NCBI RefSeq assembly: GCF_003477885.1 | Contig: NZ_QUEE01000002.1 | Location: forward strand, 124,001-188,000 | Source of the DNA: Lachnotalea sp. AF33-28 | GTDB taxonomy: Bacteria > Bacillota > Clostridia > Lachnospirales > Lachnospiraceae | Direction of reading: 5' to 3' | Length of the DNA: 64,000 nt | Shown here: positions 57,115 through 64,000 of the stretch, piece by piece | Position numbering within the stretch: position 1 is the first letter of the stretch | Layout: each line of letters opens with the position of its first letter | Notes under the pieces: generated by a model | What the model was told of the DNA's origin: nothing | Seen by the model: only the letters and a program-made list of their open reading frames with translations | Database searches by the model: none | Position numbers and translations under genes: made by a program

Positions 57115-57338
57115 AGGAAGCACACTGATGTGTGCGCAGGTCATCAGCCTTCGGCTGGTGACAGGATAATAGGAAGCACACTGATGTGTGCGTAGGTCAT
57201 CAGCCTTTGGCTGGTGACAGGATAATAGGAAGCACACTGATGTGTGCGTAGGTCATCAGCCTTTGGCTGGTGACAGGATAATAGGAAGCACACTGATGTG
57301 TGCGTAGGTCATCAGCCTGCGGCTGGTGACAGGATTAG
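57115..57338 (+). repeat. Four tandem copies of the two-hairpin repeat (56-bp period)
   Basis: Copies start at 57115, 57171, 57227 and 57283. Each unit has AGGAAGCACACTGATGTGTGCG (6-bp stem, 4-nt loop) and GTCATCAGCC-TTY-GGCTGGTGAC (10-bp stem with one G-U pair). Loop bases differ between copies (TTC, TTT, TTT, TGC) while stems are kept. The array lies between the second permease and the binding lipoprotein of one operon and ends at the latter's TAGGAGG site. Confidence 0.95.
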
Positions 57339-57346
57339 GAGGATGA

Positions 57347-58957
57347 ATGATGAAGATGAAAAGATGTTTGGCTGTACTGACGGCGCTGTGCCTGATTTTA
57401 ACGGGCCTGTGCGGATGCGGCAGGAAACAGGCGGCGGAAACTGGGGCGGCTCCTACGGCGGGAAGCGCGCAGGAATCCACTAGCAGCACCAGGGCTGCGG
57501 ATGACGGGAAAATCACCATGACCGGTCTGGCCTGGGCTTCGCCCCAGGGAGGCGACAATACGGACTGCTATGGATGGGATGAGTACGAGAAAATAAGCAA
57601 TGTGCACATGGAGTGGGAGAATGTTCCCAATGACATATTGGCGGAGAGAAAGAGCACGGTGATGGCATCCGGTTCCCTGCCGGATATCATGTACGGCCTG
57701 TCCTTCAGCAATTCAGAGCTGATCAGATATGGCAGTCAGGGCCTGCTGCTGCCTCTGGATGAATATCTGGAAAATGCTCCGAATTTCAGCAGCCTGCTGG
57801 AGCAGTATCCCCAGATCCGCCAGGCGATCACCATGCCGGACGGTCATATCTACAGCCTGCCGTTTTTGAAGATGGGAGATAATGTGCGCCTGATGGAAAT
57901 GTATGTGAATCAGGACTGGCTGAATAATCTTGGAATGGATTATCCGGAGACGTTAGATGAATTCACCGATATGCTGACCGCGTTCCGGGATCAGGATGCG
58001 AACGGCAACGGTGACCCTTCGGATGAAATTCCGCTGTCTTTCCGCAAATCCCATCTGCTTCCCACCGTAATGAGCTTTTTTGGTCTGGGAAACAGAGGCA
58101 GTGTCAATCAGACTCTGGTGGATTATAATGAAAAGGACAATGCGCTGCGCTTTATCCCTTCCGCATCCGAGTATAAAGATATGCTGGAATATCTGCATAT
58201 GCTCTATGAAGAAAAACTGCTGGACAACGAAGTGTTTACCATGAGCAGTTCCAGGGATATTGTAGCGAAGCTTACTCAGGATATTGTGGGCGTTCATGCG
58301 GATTATACCACCAATGCCGGAAACCTTCAGGACAAATTCCTGGCGCTGCCGCTTTTTACAAACGCCTACGGTGAGAAGACCTGGAACCGTGTGCTTCCCA
58401 TGGTGGATGGCATAGGCGCGTTTGTGGTTTCGGCTAAGACAGAGCATCCGGAACGCGCACTGCAGTGGGCGGACTATTTCTACAGCGTGGAAGGCCAGAT
58501 TATGTATAACATGGGTTTTGAAGGCGTGACCTATGAGTACGATGAGAACGGAGAGCTGACCTATACCCAGGAGCTGCTGAACAATCCGGACGGCCTGACG
58601 CTCACACAGGCCCGGGCACAGTATATTTCCTTCCAGTCCGGCCCTGGCATCATGTCGGATGAATATTTCAAAGGCGCTGAGACCTATCATACAGCGGTGG
58701 AAGGACTGCCCTATTATATTGATTATATACCGAAGGATGTATGGTCCTCCTTTAACTACACCTATGATGAGAACGAGGAGATTACAGCGCTGCAGACAGA
58801 TATACAGTCGTATGTGGATGAGATGACAGCAGCTTTTATCACGGGCACCCGTCCGCTCGAGGAGTGGGACGCCTATGTGGCGGAGTTTGAGAATCTGCGC
58901 CTGGATGAGTTCATGGGGTATGTCCAGAAAGGGTATGAAAGATATTCGGCAGACTAG
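57347..58957 (+). CDS. Extracellular solute-binding lipoprotein (LplA-like)
   Basis: A 536-residue binding protein of the adjacent importer. The signal peptide ends TGLCGC, with the lipid cysteine at about residue 24, then a Thr/Ser/Ala linker. The body has GSLPDIMYGLSFSNSEL, DEYLENAPNFSSLLEQYP, a DANGNGDPSDEIPLSF calcium-like loop typical of LplA proteins, and an intact C-terminal helical end. Start ATG 57347 lies 5 bases after TAGGAGG. The repeat array just upstream could raise its expression over the permeases, since binding proteins are normally needed in excess. Confidence 0.93.
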   Translation: MMKMKRCLAVLTALCLILTGLCGCGRKQAAETGAAPTAGSAQESTSSTRAADDGKITMTGLAWASPQGGDNTDCYGWDEYEKISNVHMEWENVPNDILAERKSTVMASGSLPDIMYGLSFSNSELIRYGSQGLLLPLDEYLENAPNFSSLLEQYPQIRQAITMPDGHIYSLPFLKMGDNVRLMEMYVNQDWLNNLGMDYPETLDEFTDMLTAFRDQDANGNGDPSDEIPLSFRKSHLLPTVMSFFGLGNRGSVNQTLVDYNEKDNALRFIPSASEYKDMLEYLHMLYEEKLLDNEVFTMSSSRDIVAKLTQDIVGVHADYTTNAGNLQDKFLALPLFTNAYGEKTWNRVLPMVDGIGAFVVSAKTEHPERALQWADYFYSVEGQIMYNMGFEGVTYEYDENGELTYTQELLNNPDGLTLTQARAQYISFQSGPGIMSDEYFKGAETYHTAVEGLPYYIDYIPKDVWSSFNYTYDENEEITALQTDIQSYVDEMTAAFITGTRPLEEWDAYVAEFENLRLDEFMGYVQKGYERYSAD

Positions 58958-59060
58958 TGTGCTGACGCGCTTATGTTTAGTCTGACAATGTACTACAGCG
59001 GCTATATCGGTAATTGGCATGCGGGCGGCGCTATAGCATAGAAATGAGGGGGGATTTTTT

Positions 59061-59933
59061 GTGGATATCAGCCAGCTTAAATACTTTGAAGTTTGTGCTA
59101 ATCTGGAAAACATAACGAAAGCGGCGGATAAACTCAATATAGTACAGCCTGCATTAAGCCAGTCCATACGGAAGCTGGAGGTTGAGCTTGGGGTGAATCT
59201 GTTTGACCGGATCGGCAGAAGCATACGGCTCAATGACAACGGACGCATACTGCTTAAATATACCGGCCAGATTCTGGCCCTGATGGAGAGCGCCAAAGGG
59301 GAGCTGCAGGATCATATCAAACGGGAAACCGGTCTGCTGCGCATACAGATTCTCTGCGGTTCCAGCCTGATTCCGGAGCTCCTCTCCTCCTTTCGGACGC
59401 TCTATACCGGCATCAATTTCAAGCTGGTACAGAGCGCGGAAAGTGAGGAGTACGATTTCTGCTTCACAAGCACCTACAATAATATACAGCCTGTAAACGG
59501 CGCGCTTTTGCTGGATGAGGAGATATGCATCGCCGTACCGCACAGCCACCGTCTGGCCGGGAAAACGGCCGTGGATCTCGGTGAGCTTAGAGATGACAGC
59601 TTCATCAGTCTGGATATCGGCAAGCAGCTCCGGATGCTGACAGACACCTTCTGCCGGGCCGTAGGCTTTAGCCCCAACATTGTGTTTGAATGTGACAATC
59701 CGGCATTGGTACGCAGCCTGATTGCGGCGGAGCTGGGAGTGGCCTTTGTGCCAAGAAACTCCTGGAACATAGCGGATGACGACAACCGGATCAGCTATCT
59801 TCATATCAAGAGGCCCGTGTGCGTGCGGTCTCTGTTTATCGCGTGGCCGCAGAACCGTTACATAACGAAACAGGGCTATCTGTTCTTAGACTTTGTTAAA
59901 AATTATTTTGAAAAAAAGGTTTACATTACTTGA
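59061..59933 (+). CDS. LysR family transcriptional regulator
   Basis: A 290-residue LysR regulator. The winged helix is ISQLKYFEVCANLENITKAADKL, then QPALSQSIRKLEVELG, at residues 3-45. The rest is a periplasmic-binding-like effector domain (LRIQILCGSSLIPELLSSF, VAFVPRNSWNI). GTG 59061 follows GGGGGG. It follows the amidohydrolase-transporter operon on the same strand and may control it, since no other regulator is near. Effector unknown. Confidence 0.92.
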   Translation: MDISQLKYFEVCANLENITKAADKLNIVQPALSQSIRKLEVELGVNLFDRIGRSIRLNDNGRILLKYTGQILALMESAKGELQDHIKRETGLLRIQILCGSSLIPELLSSFRTLYTGINFKLVQSAESEEYDFCFTSTYNNIQPVNGALLLDEEICIAVPHSHRLAGKTAVDLGELRDDSFISLDIGKQLRMLTDTFCRAVGFSPNIVFECDNPALVRSLIAAELGVAFVPRNSWNIADDDNRISYLHIKRPVCVRSLFIAWPQNRYITKQGYLFLDFVKNYFEKKVYIT

Positions 59934-59955
59934 GAACCCCGGGAGAAGAAATGCA

Positions 59956-60240
59956 ATGGGAGAATTTTTAGAAATGCTGATGGTGATCAGCTTTGGCATA
60001 TCGTGGCCGATTTCCATCATGAAGACTTTGAAAAGCAAAAGCGTGGAGGGCAAGAGCATCCTCTTCTCCATTCTGATCTGGATCGGTTATATCTTCGGAA
60101 CCGCCAGCAAAATAGTGAGGCATTCCATCACTTATGTATTCTTTTTTTATATCGCGAATCTGATTTTTGTTTCCCTGGATATCCTTTTGTATATGAGGTT
60201 TAAGCGGAAAACGGGTAAAATATCAGCAGAAATGGAATAG
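59956..60240 (+). CDS. PQ-loop/SemiSWEET-like small membrane protein
   Basis: A 94-residue protein with three membrane helices (about 3-20, 34-52, 58-80). The segment SFGISWPISIMKTLKSKSVEG, with a proline in helix 1 followed by a basic loop, matches the triple-helix bundles of SemiSWEET sugar transporters, which work as dimers. The classical PQ pair appears as PI. ATG 59956 follows GGGAGAAG, 22 bp after the LysR stop. A sugar or small-metabolite uniporter is likely. Confidence 0.7.
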   Translation: MGEFLEMLMVISFGISWPISIMKTLKSKSVEGKSILFSILIWIGYIFGTASKIVRHSITYVFFFYIANLIFVSLDILLYMRFKRKTGKISAEME

Positions 60241-60307
60241 CCGTATTGCCTTAAGCTATGGTATAGTTTAACTGTGATCTGACATCAAACAGAAGGAGGG
60301 GCATCGG

Positions 60308-61255
60308 TTGAACGGGGTTTATCAGGCAACGGTAGAAACGGCGAAAGCTTATATTGACCAGAATCTTGGCGGAGATCTTTCTGTGGAGAAGCTGGCGGCT
60401 GTCACAGGGTATTCCGTTTCACGTTTTGCGCATATTTTTCAGGAACAGACCCAAATGTCCGTGAAGGAGTATGTGACGGAACAGAGACTGTACCAAGCGG
60501 CAAAAATGATCCTTGAAGGAGAGACCATCGTCAACGCGGCTTTGGAATGCGGATTCGATACACATTCCGGATTTGCGAAAGCTTACCGTAATAAGATGGG
60601 GTATCCGCCGTCCTTTTTGGGAATGCTCAAGAAGCGTGCGGCGAGAGCCAAACTGTCCATGAGGCTCTTAAAGCAGCTGCCGGAATTAGTCAGTATGGGA
60701 TATATGCCAAATACAGATAATGGGGTGGATTTGATGCTGAAACCGTATATAGTAGAAAAAGATATCATAAGGATTATCGGTAAAAGAGTTTCCTTTATGG
60801 GAGATGATGTGGGAAAGATCGGGATGCTGTGGGAAGAGATGGACCAGATATTAAAAGCGATTCCCAACCGTGTGGATCAGAATTTCTTTGGCATCAGCCT
60901 GGATTTCTGGCACGCGGAAAGAGAGAGGGGCCTGTGTTCCTATATGATCGGTGCAGAGGTATCGGATCTCACCGATTTGCCCGACGACATGGAATCCCTT
61001 GCGGTGCCGGCATCGAGATGGCTGTATATACCAGTCCGCTATGACGATGAGACCGTAAAGGGGCTGGCGCCGGAAGAGCTGAATGAGGATATGCCGTATG
61101 TGACCGGCTGTGTATTCGGCTGGTCACGCAGGTATATCGCCGAACAGGGGCTGAAACGCCAGGATTTTCCCATCGAGTATGAGGTTTATGGACTGACGGA
61201 TGGATACGAGGAGCAGGGCGGTGCGCATCTTACGCTTGCCGTGCCGATTATATGA
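60308..61255 (+). CDS. AraC family regulator with GyrI-like effector domain
   Basis: A 315-residue regulator of the Rob/SoxS-with-GyrI build. An N-terminal AraC double helix-turn-helix spans about 5-105 (LAAVTGYSVSRFAHIFQEQ, ALECGFDTHSGFAKAYRNK). The GyrI-like ligand domain spans about 140-315 (IIRIIGKRVSFMGD, FPIEYEVYGLTDGYEEQG). TTG 60308 follows AGGAGGGG. It is the fourth protein in this window with this ligand-binding fold. Target genes are not evident; a drug or stress response is typical. Confidence 0.88.
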   Translation: MNGVYQATVETAKAYIDQNLGGDLSVEKLAAVTGYSVSRFAHIFQEQTQMSVKEYVTEQRLYQAAKMILEGETIVNAALECGFDTHSGFAKAYRNKMGYPPSFLGMLKKRAARAKLSMRLLKQLPELVSMGYMPNTDNGVDLMLKPYIVEKDIIRIIGKRVSFMGDDVGKIGMLWEEMDQILKAIPNRVDQNFFGISLDFWHAERERGLCSYMIGAEVSDLTDLPDDMESLAVPASRWLYIPVRYDDETVKGLAPEELNEDMPYVTGCVFGWSRRYIAEQGLKRQDFPIEYEVYGLTDGYEEQGGAHLTLAVPII

Positions 61256-61257
61256 GG

Positions 61258-61286
61258 TTGACATATCATTGGACCTGTGGTAAAAT
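61258..61286 (+). promoter_or_regulatory. Strong promoter of candidate non-coding RNA
   Basis: TTGACA (61258-61263), 17 bp, TAAAAT (61281-61286), starting right at the end of the AraC gene. No coding sequence follows for 450 bp. Confidence 0.68.
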
Positions 61287-61292
61287 TTCGTC

Positions 61293-61560
61293 AGTAAATA
61301 AATGAAAAGAGAATTGTTGTATGTTAATTGTATCTGTTGTGGAAAATAACTAATCTGTGAATATGGCCTTGTGACGGTCGCGGCGCTGTGCAGAGATTGC
61401 TGTGGACCCGTCAGTGAAGCAGGCACGCTCTCTGTGAGTTAAAGGAGAGGTGTTTTGTTGACGCGCCATTTTGCATCCATAACAGACCCATTGCAACCAG
61501 TATAGAACAAACCTGTGACGCAATCAGTCCGTTTACGGATGCGCACAGGTTTTTTATTTT
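61293..61560 (+). ncRNA. Candidate structured non-coding RNA
   Basis: From a strong promoter to a perfect-looking terminator lies about 265 bp without a convincing open frame. Predicted stems include GACGGTC with GACCCGTC (61372-61411 region) and CACGCTCTC with GGAGAGGTG (around 61425-61452). It ends in AACCTGTG (61510-61517) with CACAGGTT (61544-61551) followed by a T-rich run. Length and single-transcript design would suit a housekeeping RNA such as 6S RNA, but I do not see its consensus clearly. RNase P, SRP and tmRNA signatures are absent. It could also be a leader of the MutS2-like gene, ending before it. Confidence 0.5.
61510..61560 (+). terminator. Rho-independent terminator of the candidate RNA
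   Basis: AACCTGTG-acgca (61510-61522) pairs with TGCG-CACAGGTT (61540-61551), followed by TTTTTATTTT. Confidence 0.8.
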
Positions 61561-61738
61561 CCGATAAGCTGCCCGTACCAGGCCATGCAGGACCTGAAGT
61601 GCGTGCAGTTTTTTTGTTCAATGAGGTGCGTCCAAAATACGACCTATTGAATGGGATCCTGTTTCATCAATAAGAATGGCCTATGAATAAAACATAGATT
61701 ATAACGGATGAATATTAATATAATTGGAGGAAACATCA

Positions 61739-63652
61739 TTGAATACAGATTACAGAACGCTGGAATATCATACAATACTGGAGCAACTTGCAAATTTTGC
61801 CGTAACGGAAACAGCCAGGGAGAGAATCCGCAGTTTAACGCCCTGCCTGTCAGAACTGGAACTGACCAGACTTATGAGGGATACCACGCAGGCCAGGCGG
61901 ATGCTGGATACGTTCGGATCACCTTCCCTTCCGGCCATGGATCTATTGGAGGCGTATTTAGACAGCGCTGTGCGGGGGGAACTTCTTGCCGCCGAACAGA
62001 TTGAGTATGTGGGCACGTTCCTGGCCGCTGTGAAACGCCTGAGGGATTACCTGATCAGAGGGCAGCAGCTTCAGATCGGAATCGCATATTACAGTGAGAA
62101 TTTATGTGAGATGGAGGAACTGCGCCAGGAGATTGTACGCTGCATAAGAAGCGGGAGAGTGGATGATTATGCCAGCAAAGTGCTGAAGGATATCCGCCGG
62201 TCGATATCGTTTTTAGAAGATAAAATCCGTGCCAGGGCAGATGCCATATTAAAAAACAATAAGTCCTGTATGGCAGAAGCTTTTGTGGTGAACCGCAGCG
62301 GCCATATCTGCCTGCCGGTGAAAAAGGATCAGAAATCCAAAATCCCCGGCAGCGTGATCGACAAGTCATCCACAGGCGCGACCCTCTTTATTGAACCTGC
62401 TTCCATCGCGAAAATGAGCGAAGAGCTCTTCCTGTTAAAGCTGGATGAGGAGAATGAGGAGAGAAGGATCCTCTATACGCTGACCGGGATGATTGCCGAT
62501 GAAGCGCAGCGGATGCAAAACAGCCAGAGGACAATCGTCAATCTGGATTTCGTCTTTGCAAAGGGAAAGCTAAGCGCCTCGATGGAGGCGTCGGAGCCAG
62601 AGATCAGCACGGACCGCTGTATCAGGATCAGCAAGGGACGCCATCCCCTGCTGGACCCCAAAGAGTGCGTTCCGCTGGATTTTGAGATCGGAGGGGAGGT
62701 ACAGGGCATTGTCATCACCGGTCCCAATACCGGAGGCAAGACAGTGGCGATCAAAACGGTGGGCCTGCTCTGCCTGATGGCCTGCTCCGGCCTGCATATC
62801 CCCTGTGATTACGCAAAGATCTGTATGAACAATCAGGTGCTCTGCGACATCGGAGACGGACAGAATATATCGGAAAATCTTTCCACATTTTCCGCGCATC
62901 TGACCAATATCATCCGGATACTGAAGTCGGCGGGACCGGAAAGCCTGGTGCTCTTAGACGAGCTTGGGTCGGGAACCGATCCGGCAGAGGGCATGGGCAT
63001 CGCGGTTTCCATTCTGGAACAGCTGAAGGAATGCGGCTGTCTTTTCCTGGTGACCACCCATTATCCGGAGGTAAAAGAATACGCAAAAGACAGGCCGGGA
63101 ATCCAAAATGCCAGAATGGCCTTTGACCGGGAGTCGCTTAGGCCCCTGTACCGGCTGGAGATCGGGAGGGAGGGAGAGAGCTGCGCGCTTTACATCGCCA
63201 AACGCCTGGGCCTGCCGGATGATATGCTGCGCCGGGCGGCACAGGCGGCGTACGGTGAGGCATATGAAGAGAATATCCGAGATCTGGCGCTTGAGGCGTA
63301 CGGAAAAGGCAGAATTAAAAGAGAGCATGTGCCAGGCATAGAGCGCATCCCGGACAAAAAGAAGGTATCCGACCGGGCTGCATCCTTTGTGAGGGGGGAC
63401 AGCGTCATGGTGTATCCGGAAAAGAAGATCGGCATCGTTGTAGAACCGGCGGATGACCAGGGCAGGATATTGGTACAGATCAGGAAAGAAAAGCAGCTTT
63501 GCAGCCATAAACGGCTGCGCCTCCATGTTCCGGCCAGCCGGCTGTATCCGCCGGATTATGATTTTTCCATCGTGTTTGATTCGGTGGAAAACCGCAAAAA
63601 ACGCCACCAGATGGAGCGAAAGTACAGCGGGGATCTGGAAATACAGAATTGA
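61739..63652 (+). CDS. MutS2-like ATPase without Smr domain
   Basis: A 637-residue MutS-superfamily protein. The N-terminal half has the MutS core/lever helices (LEYHTILEQLANFAVTETAR, DKSSTGATLFIEPASIAK clamp region). The ATPase has Walker A GPNTGGKT at 328-335, VLLDELGSGTDPAEG (Walker B) and VTTHYPEVKEY. The C-terminus has a short beta domain (SFVRGDSVMVYPEKKIGIVV) but not the Smr nuclease domain that ends true MutS2 (about 780 residues). It therefore belongs to the Smr-less group found in Clostridia, with an uncertain role in recombination control or ribosome rescue. TTG 61739 follows GGAGG at good spacing. Confidence 0.87.
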   Translation: MNTDYRTLEYHTILEQLANFAVTETARERIRSLTPCLSELELTRLMRDTTQARRMLDTFGSPSLPAMDLLEAYLDSAVRGELLAAEQIEYVGTFLAAVKRLRDYLIRGQQLQIGIAYYSENLCEMEELRQEIVRCIRSGRVDDYASKVLKDIRRSISFLEDKIRARADAILKNNKSCMAEAFVVNRSGHICLPVKKDQKSKIPGSVIDKSSTGATLFIEPASIAKMSEELFLLKLDEENEERRILYTLTGMIADEAQRMQNSQRTIVNLDFVFAKGKLSASMEASEPEISTDRCIRISKGRHPLLDPKECVPLDFEIGGEVQGIVITGPNTGGKTVAIKTVGLLCLMACSGLHIPCDYAKICMNNQVLCDIGDGQNISENLSTFSAHLTNIIRILKSAGPESLVLLDELGSGTDPAEGMGIAVSILEQLKECGCLFLVTTHYPEVKEYAKDRPGIQNARMAFDRESLRPLYRLEIGREGESCALYIAKRLGLPDDMLRRAAQAAYGEAYEENIRDLALEAYGKGRIKREHVPGIERIPDKKKVSDRAASFVRGDSVMVYPEKKIGIVVEPADDQGRILVQIRKEKQLCSHKRLRLHVPASRLYPPDYDFSIVFDSVENRKKRHQMERKYSGDLEIQN

Positions 63653-63802
63653 ATGATCTTTCGAGCCGGATCTTTTAAAACAGAGTGTATTTTGGTATAA
63701 TTTAAATCGACAGATATTATACCCGCGCTGATTCTAGCATCGCCTGCTAAAAAATATAAGGCAGCGTTTCATAAGCTGCGGTGGAACAGGGAGAACATTC
63801 AA

Positions 63803-64000
63803 ATGAACCTATACGCATCCGATTTCTGCTTTAAAGGTACATGGCGCACATACCAGAAGCGCATACTCGACCGCGCGCCGCAATATCTTAAGGACAAAAA
63901 GCTGCATATTGTAGCGGCGCCGGGGTCAGGTAAGACGACATTGGGAATCGAGCTGATTTTGAGGCTGGGGGAACCGTGCCTGATCCTGTCCCCGAGCATC
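63803..64000 (+). CDS. DEAD/DEAH-box helicase, 5' part (runs off the window)
   Basis: The first 66 residues of a superfamily 2 helicase. TWRTYQKRILDRAPQYL resembles the Q-motif-like start of such enzymes, and IVAAPGSGKTTLGIELI is Walker A at about 38-54, followed by the LILSPSI strand (motif Ia). ATG 63803 has GGGAGA upstream. The rest lies beyond the window, so the subfamily and any nuclease fusion cannot be judged. Confidence 0.8.
   Translation, partial: MNLYASDFCFKGTWRTYQKRILDRAPQYLKDKKLHIVAAPGSGKTTLGIELILRLGEPCLILSPSI

Noticed and set aside
57115..57338. Possible CRISPR array (regular 56-bp period)
   Set aside because: The whole unit is conserved with no variable spacers, each unit folds into two hairpins, and single copies exist elsewhere in fixed relation to gene starts. 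There are no cas genes.
61293..61560. RNase P, SRP RNA or tmRNA
   Set aside because: The hallmark core sequences of these RNAs (for example GAGGAAAGUC of RNase P or the GGAAGG-type SRP tetraloop region) are not seen.

Overview
The window looks like a chromosomal segment of a Clostridia bacterium, most likely family Lachnospiraceae. Base composition is roughly balanced, Shine-Dalgarno sites are strong AGGAGG types, and several genes start with TTG. The gene families are typical of gut Lachnospiraceae: carbohydrate ABC transporters with separate lipoprotein binding proteins, AraC-type sensors, GH2 and GH78 glycosidases, a B12-dependent diol dehydratase and the DUF6179/DUF6323 pair. The genus cannot be fixed from the sequence. 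I found no rRNA, tRNA, CRISPR array, integrase or insertion sequence.

Layout. 0-9.2 kb: a MATE efflux pump behind a probable guanidine-IV (mepA-type) riboswitch, a flavin-binding protein, a broken SulP permease, a WYL regulator with GyrI-like effector proteins, a frameshifted acetyltransferase, a membrane-anchored MerR regulator, a methyltransferase and a small HTH/membrane-protein operon. 9.4-17 kb: a glycan-uptake locus (GH2 hydrolase, two permeases, a binding lipoprotein, a membrane AraC-type sensor) in which the hydrolase and the binding protein carry lesions. 17-32 kb: an SF1 helicase-nuclease fusion, small lipoprotein and PH-like genes, a decayed acyl-carrier-protein/ligase locus, endonuclease III, a HAD phosphatase, an intact GH2 enzyme, trmO with a MerR regulator, acetyltransferases, a broken M1-like peptidase facing a broken lipoprotein gene, and a RelB/YoeB toxin-antitoxin pair.

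32-47.6 kb: a minus-strand catabolic operon (ThuA, two Gfo/Idh/MocA dehydrogenases, two TIM-barrel isomerases) divergent from its AraC regulator, a LytTR/DUF3021/ABC-exporter operon, a GH78-like rhamnosidase, the DUF6323/DUF6179 pair, an ArsR-DUF2087 autoregulated pair and a sugar acetyltransferase. 47.6-53.9 kb: a complete diol/glycerol dehydratase operon (three subunits, two-part reactivase, PduO adenosyltransferase) without microcompartment shell genes in view. 54-61.3 kb: an amidohydrolase co-transcribed with a second sugar-type ABC transporter, then LysR, a PQ-loop protein and an AraC/GyrI regulator. 61.3-64 kb: a candidate non-coding RNA, a MutS2-like ATPase without Smr domain and the start of a DEAD/DEAH helicase.

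Two themes cross the features. First, a two-hairpin repeat (56-bp period) occurs eight times, always in the same orientation relative to the downstream gene and just upstream of its ribosome-binding site. Second, at least seven genes between 2 and 31 kb carry deletions, frameshifts or nonsense codons, while 31-64 kb looks intact.
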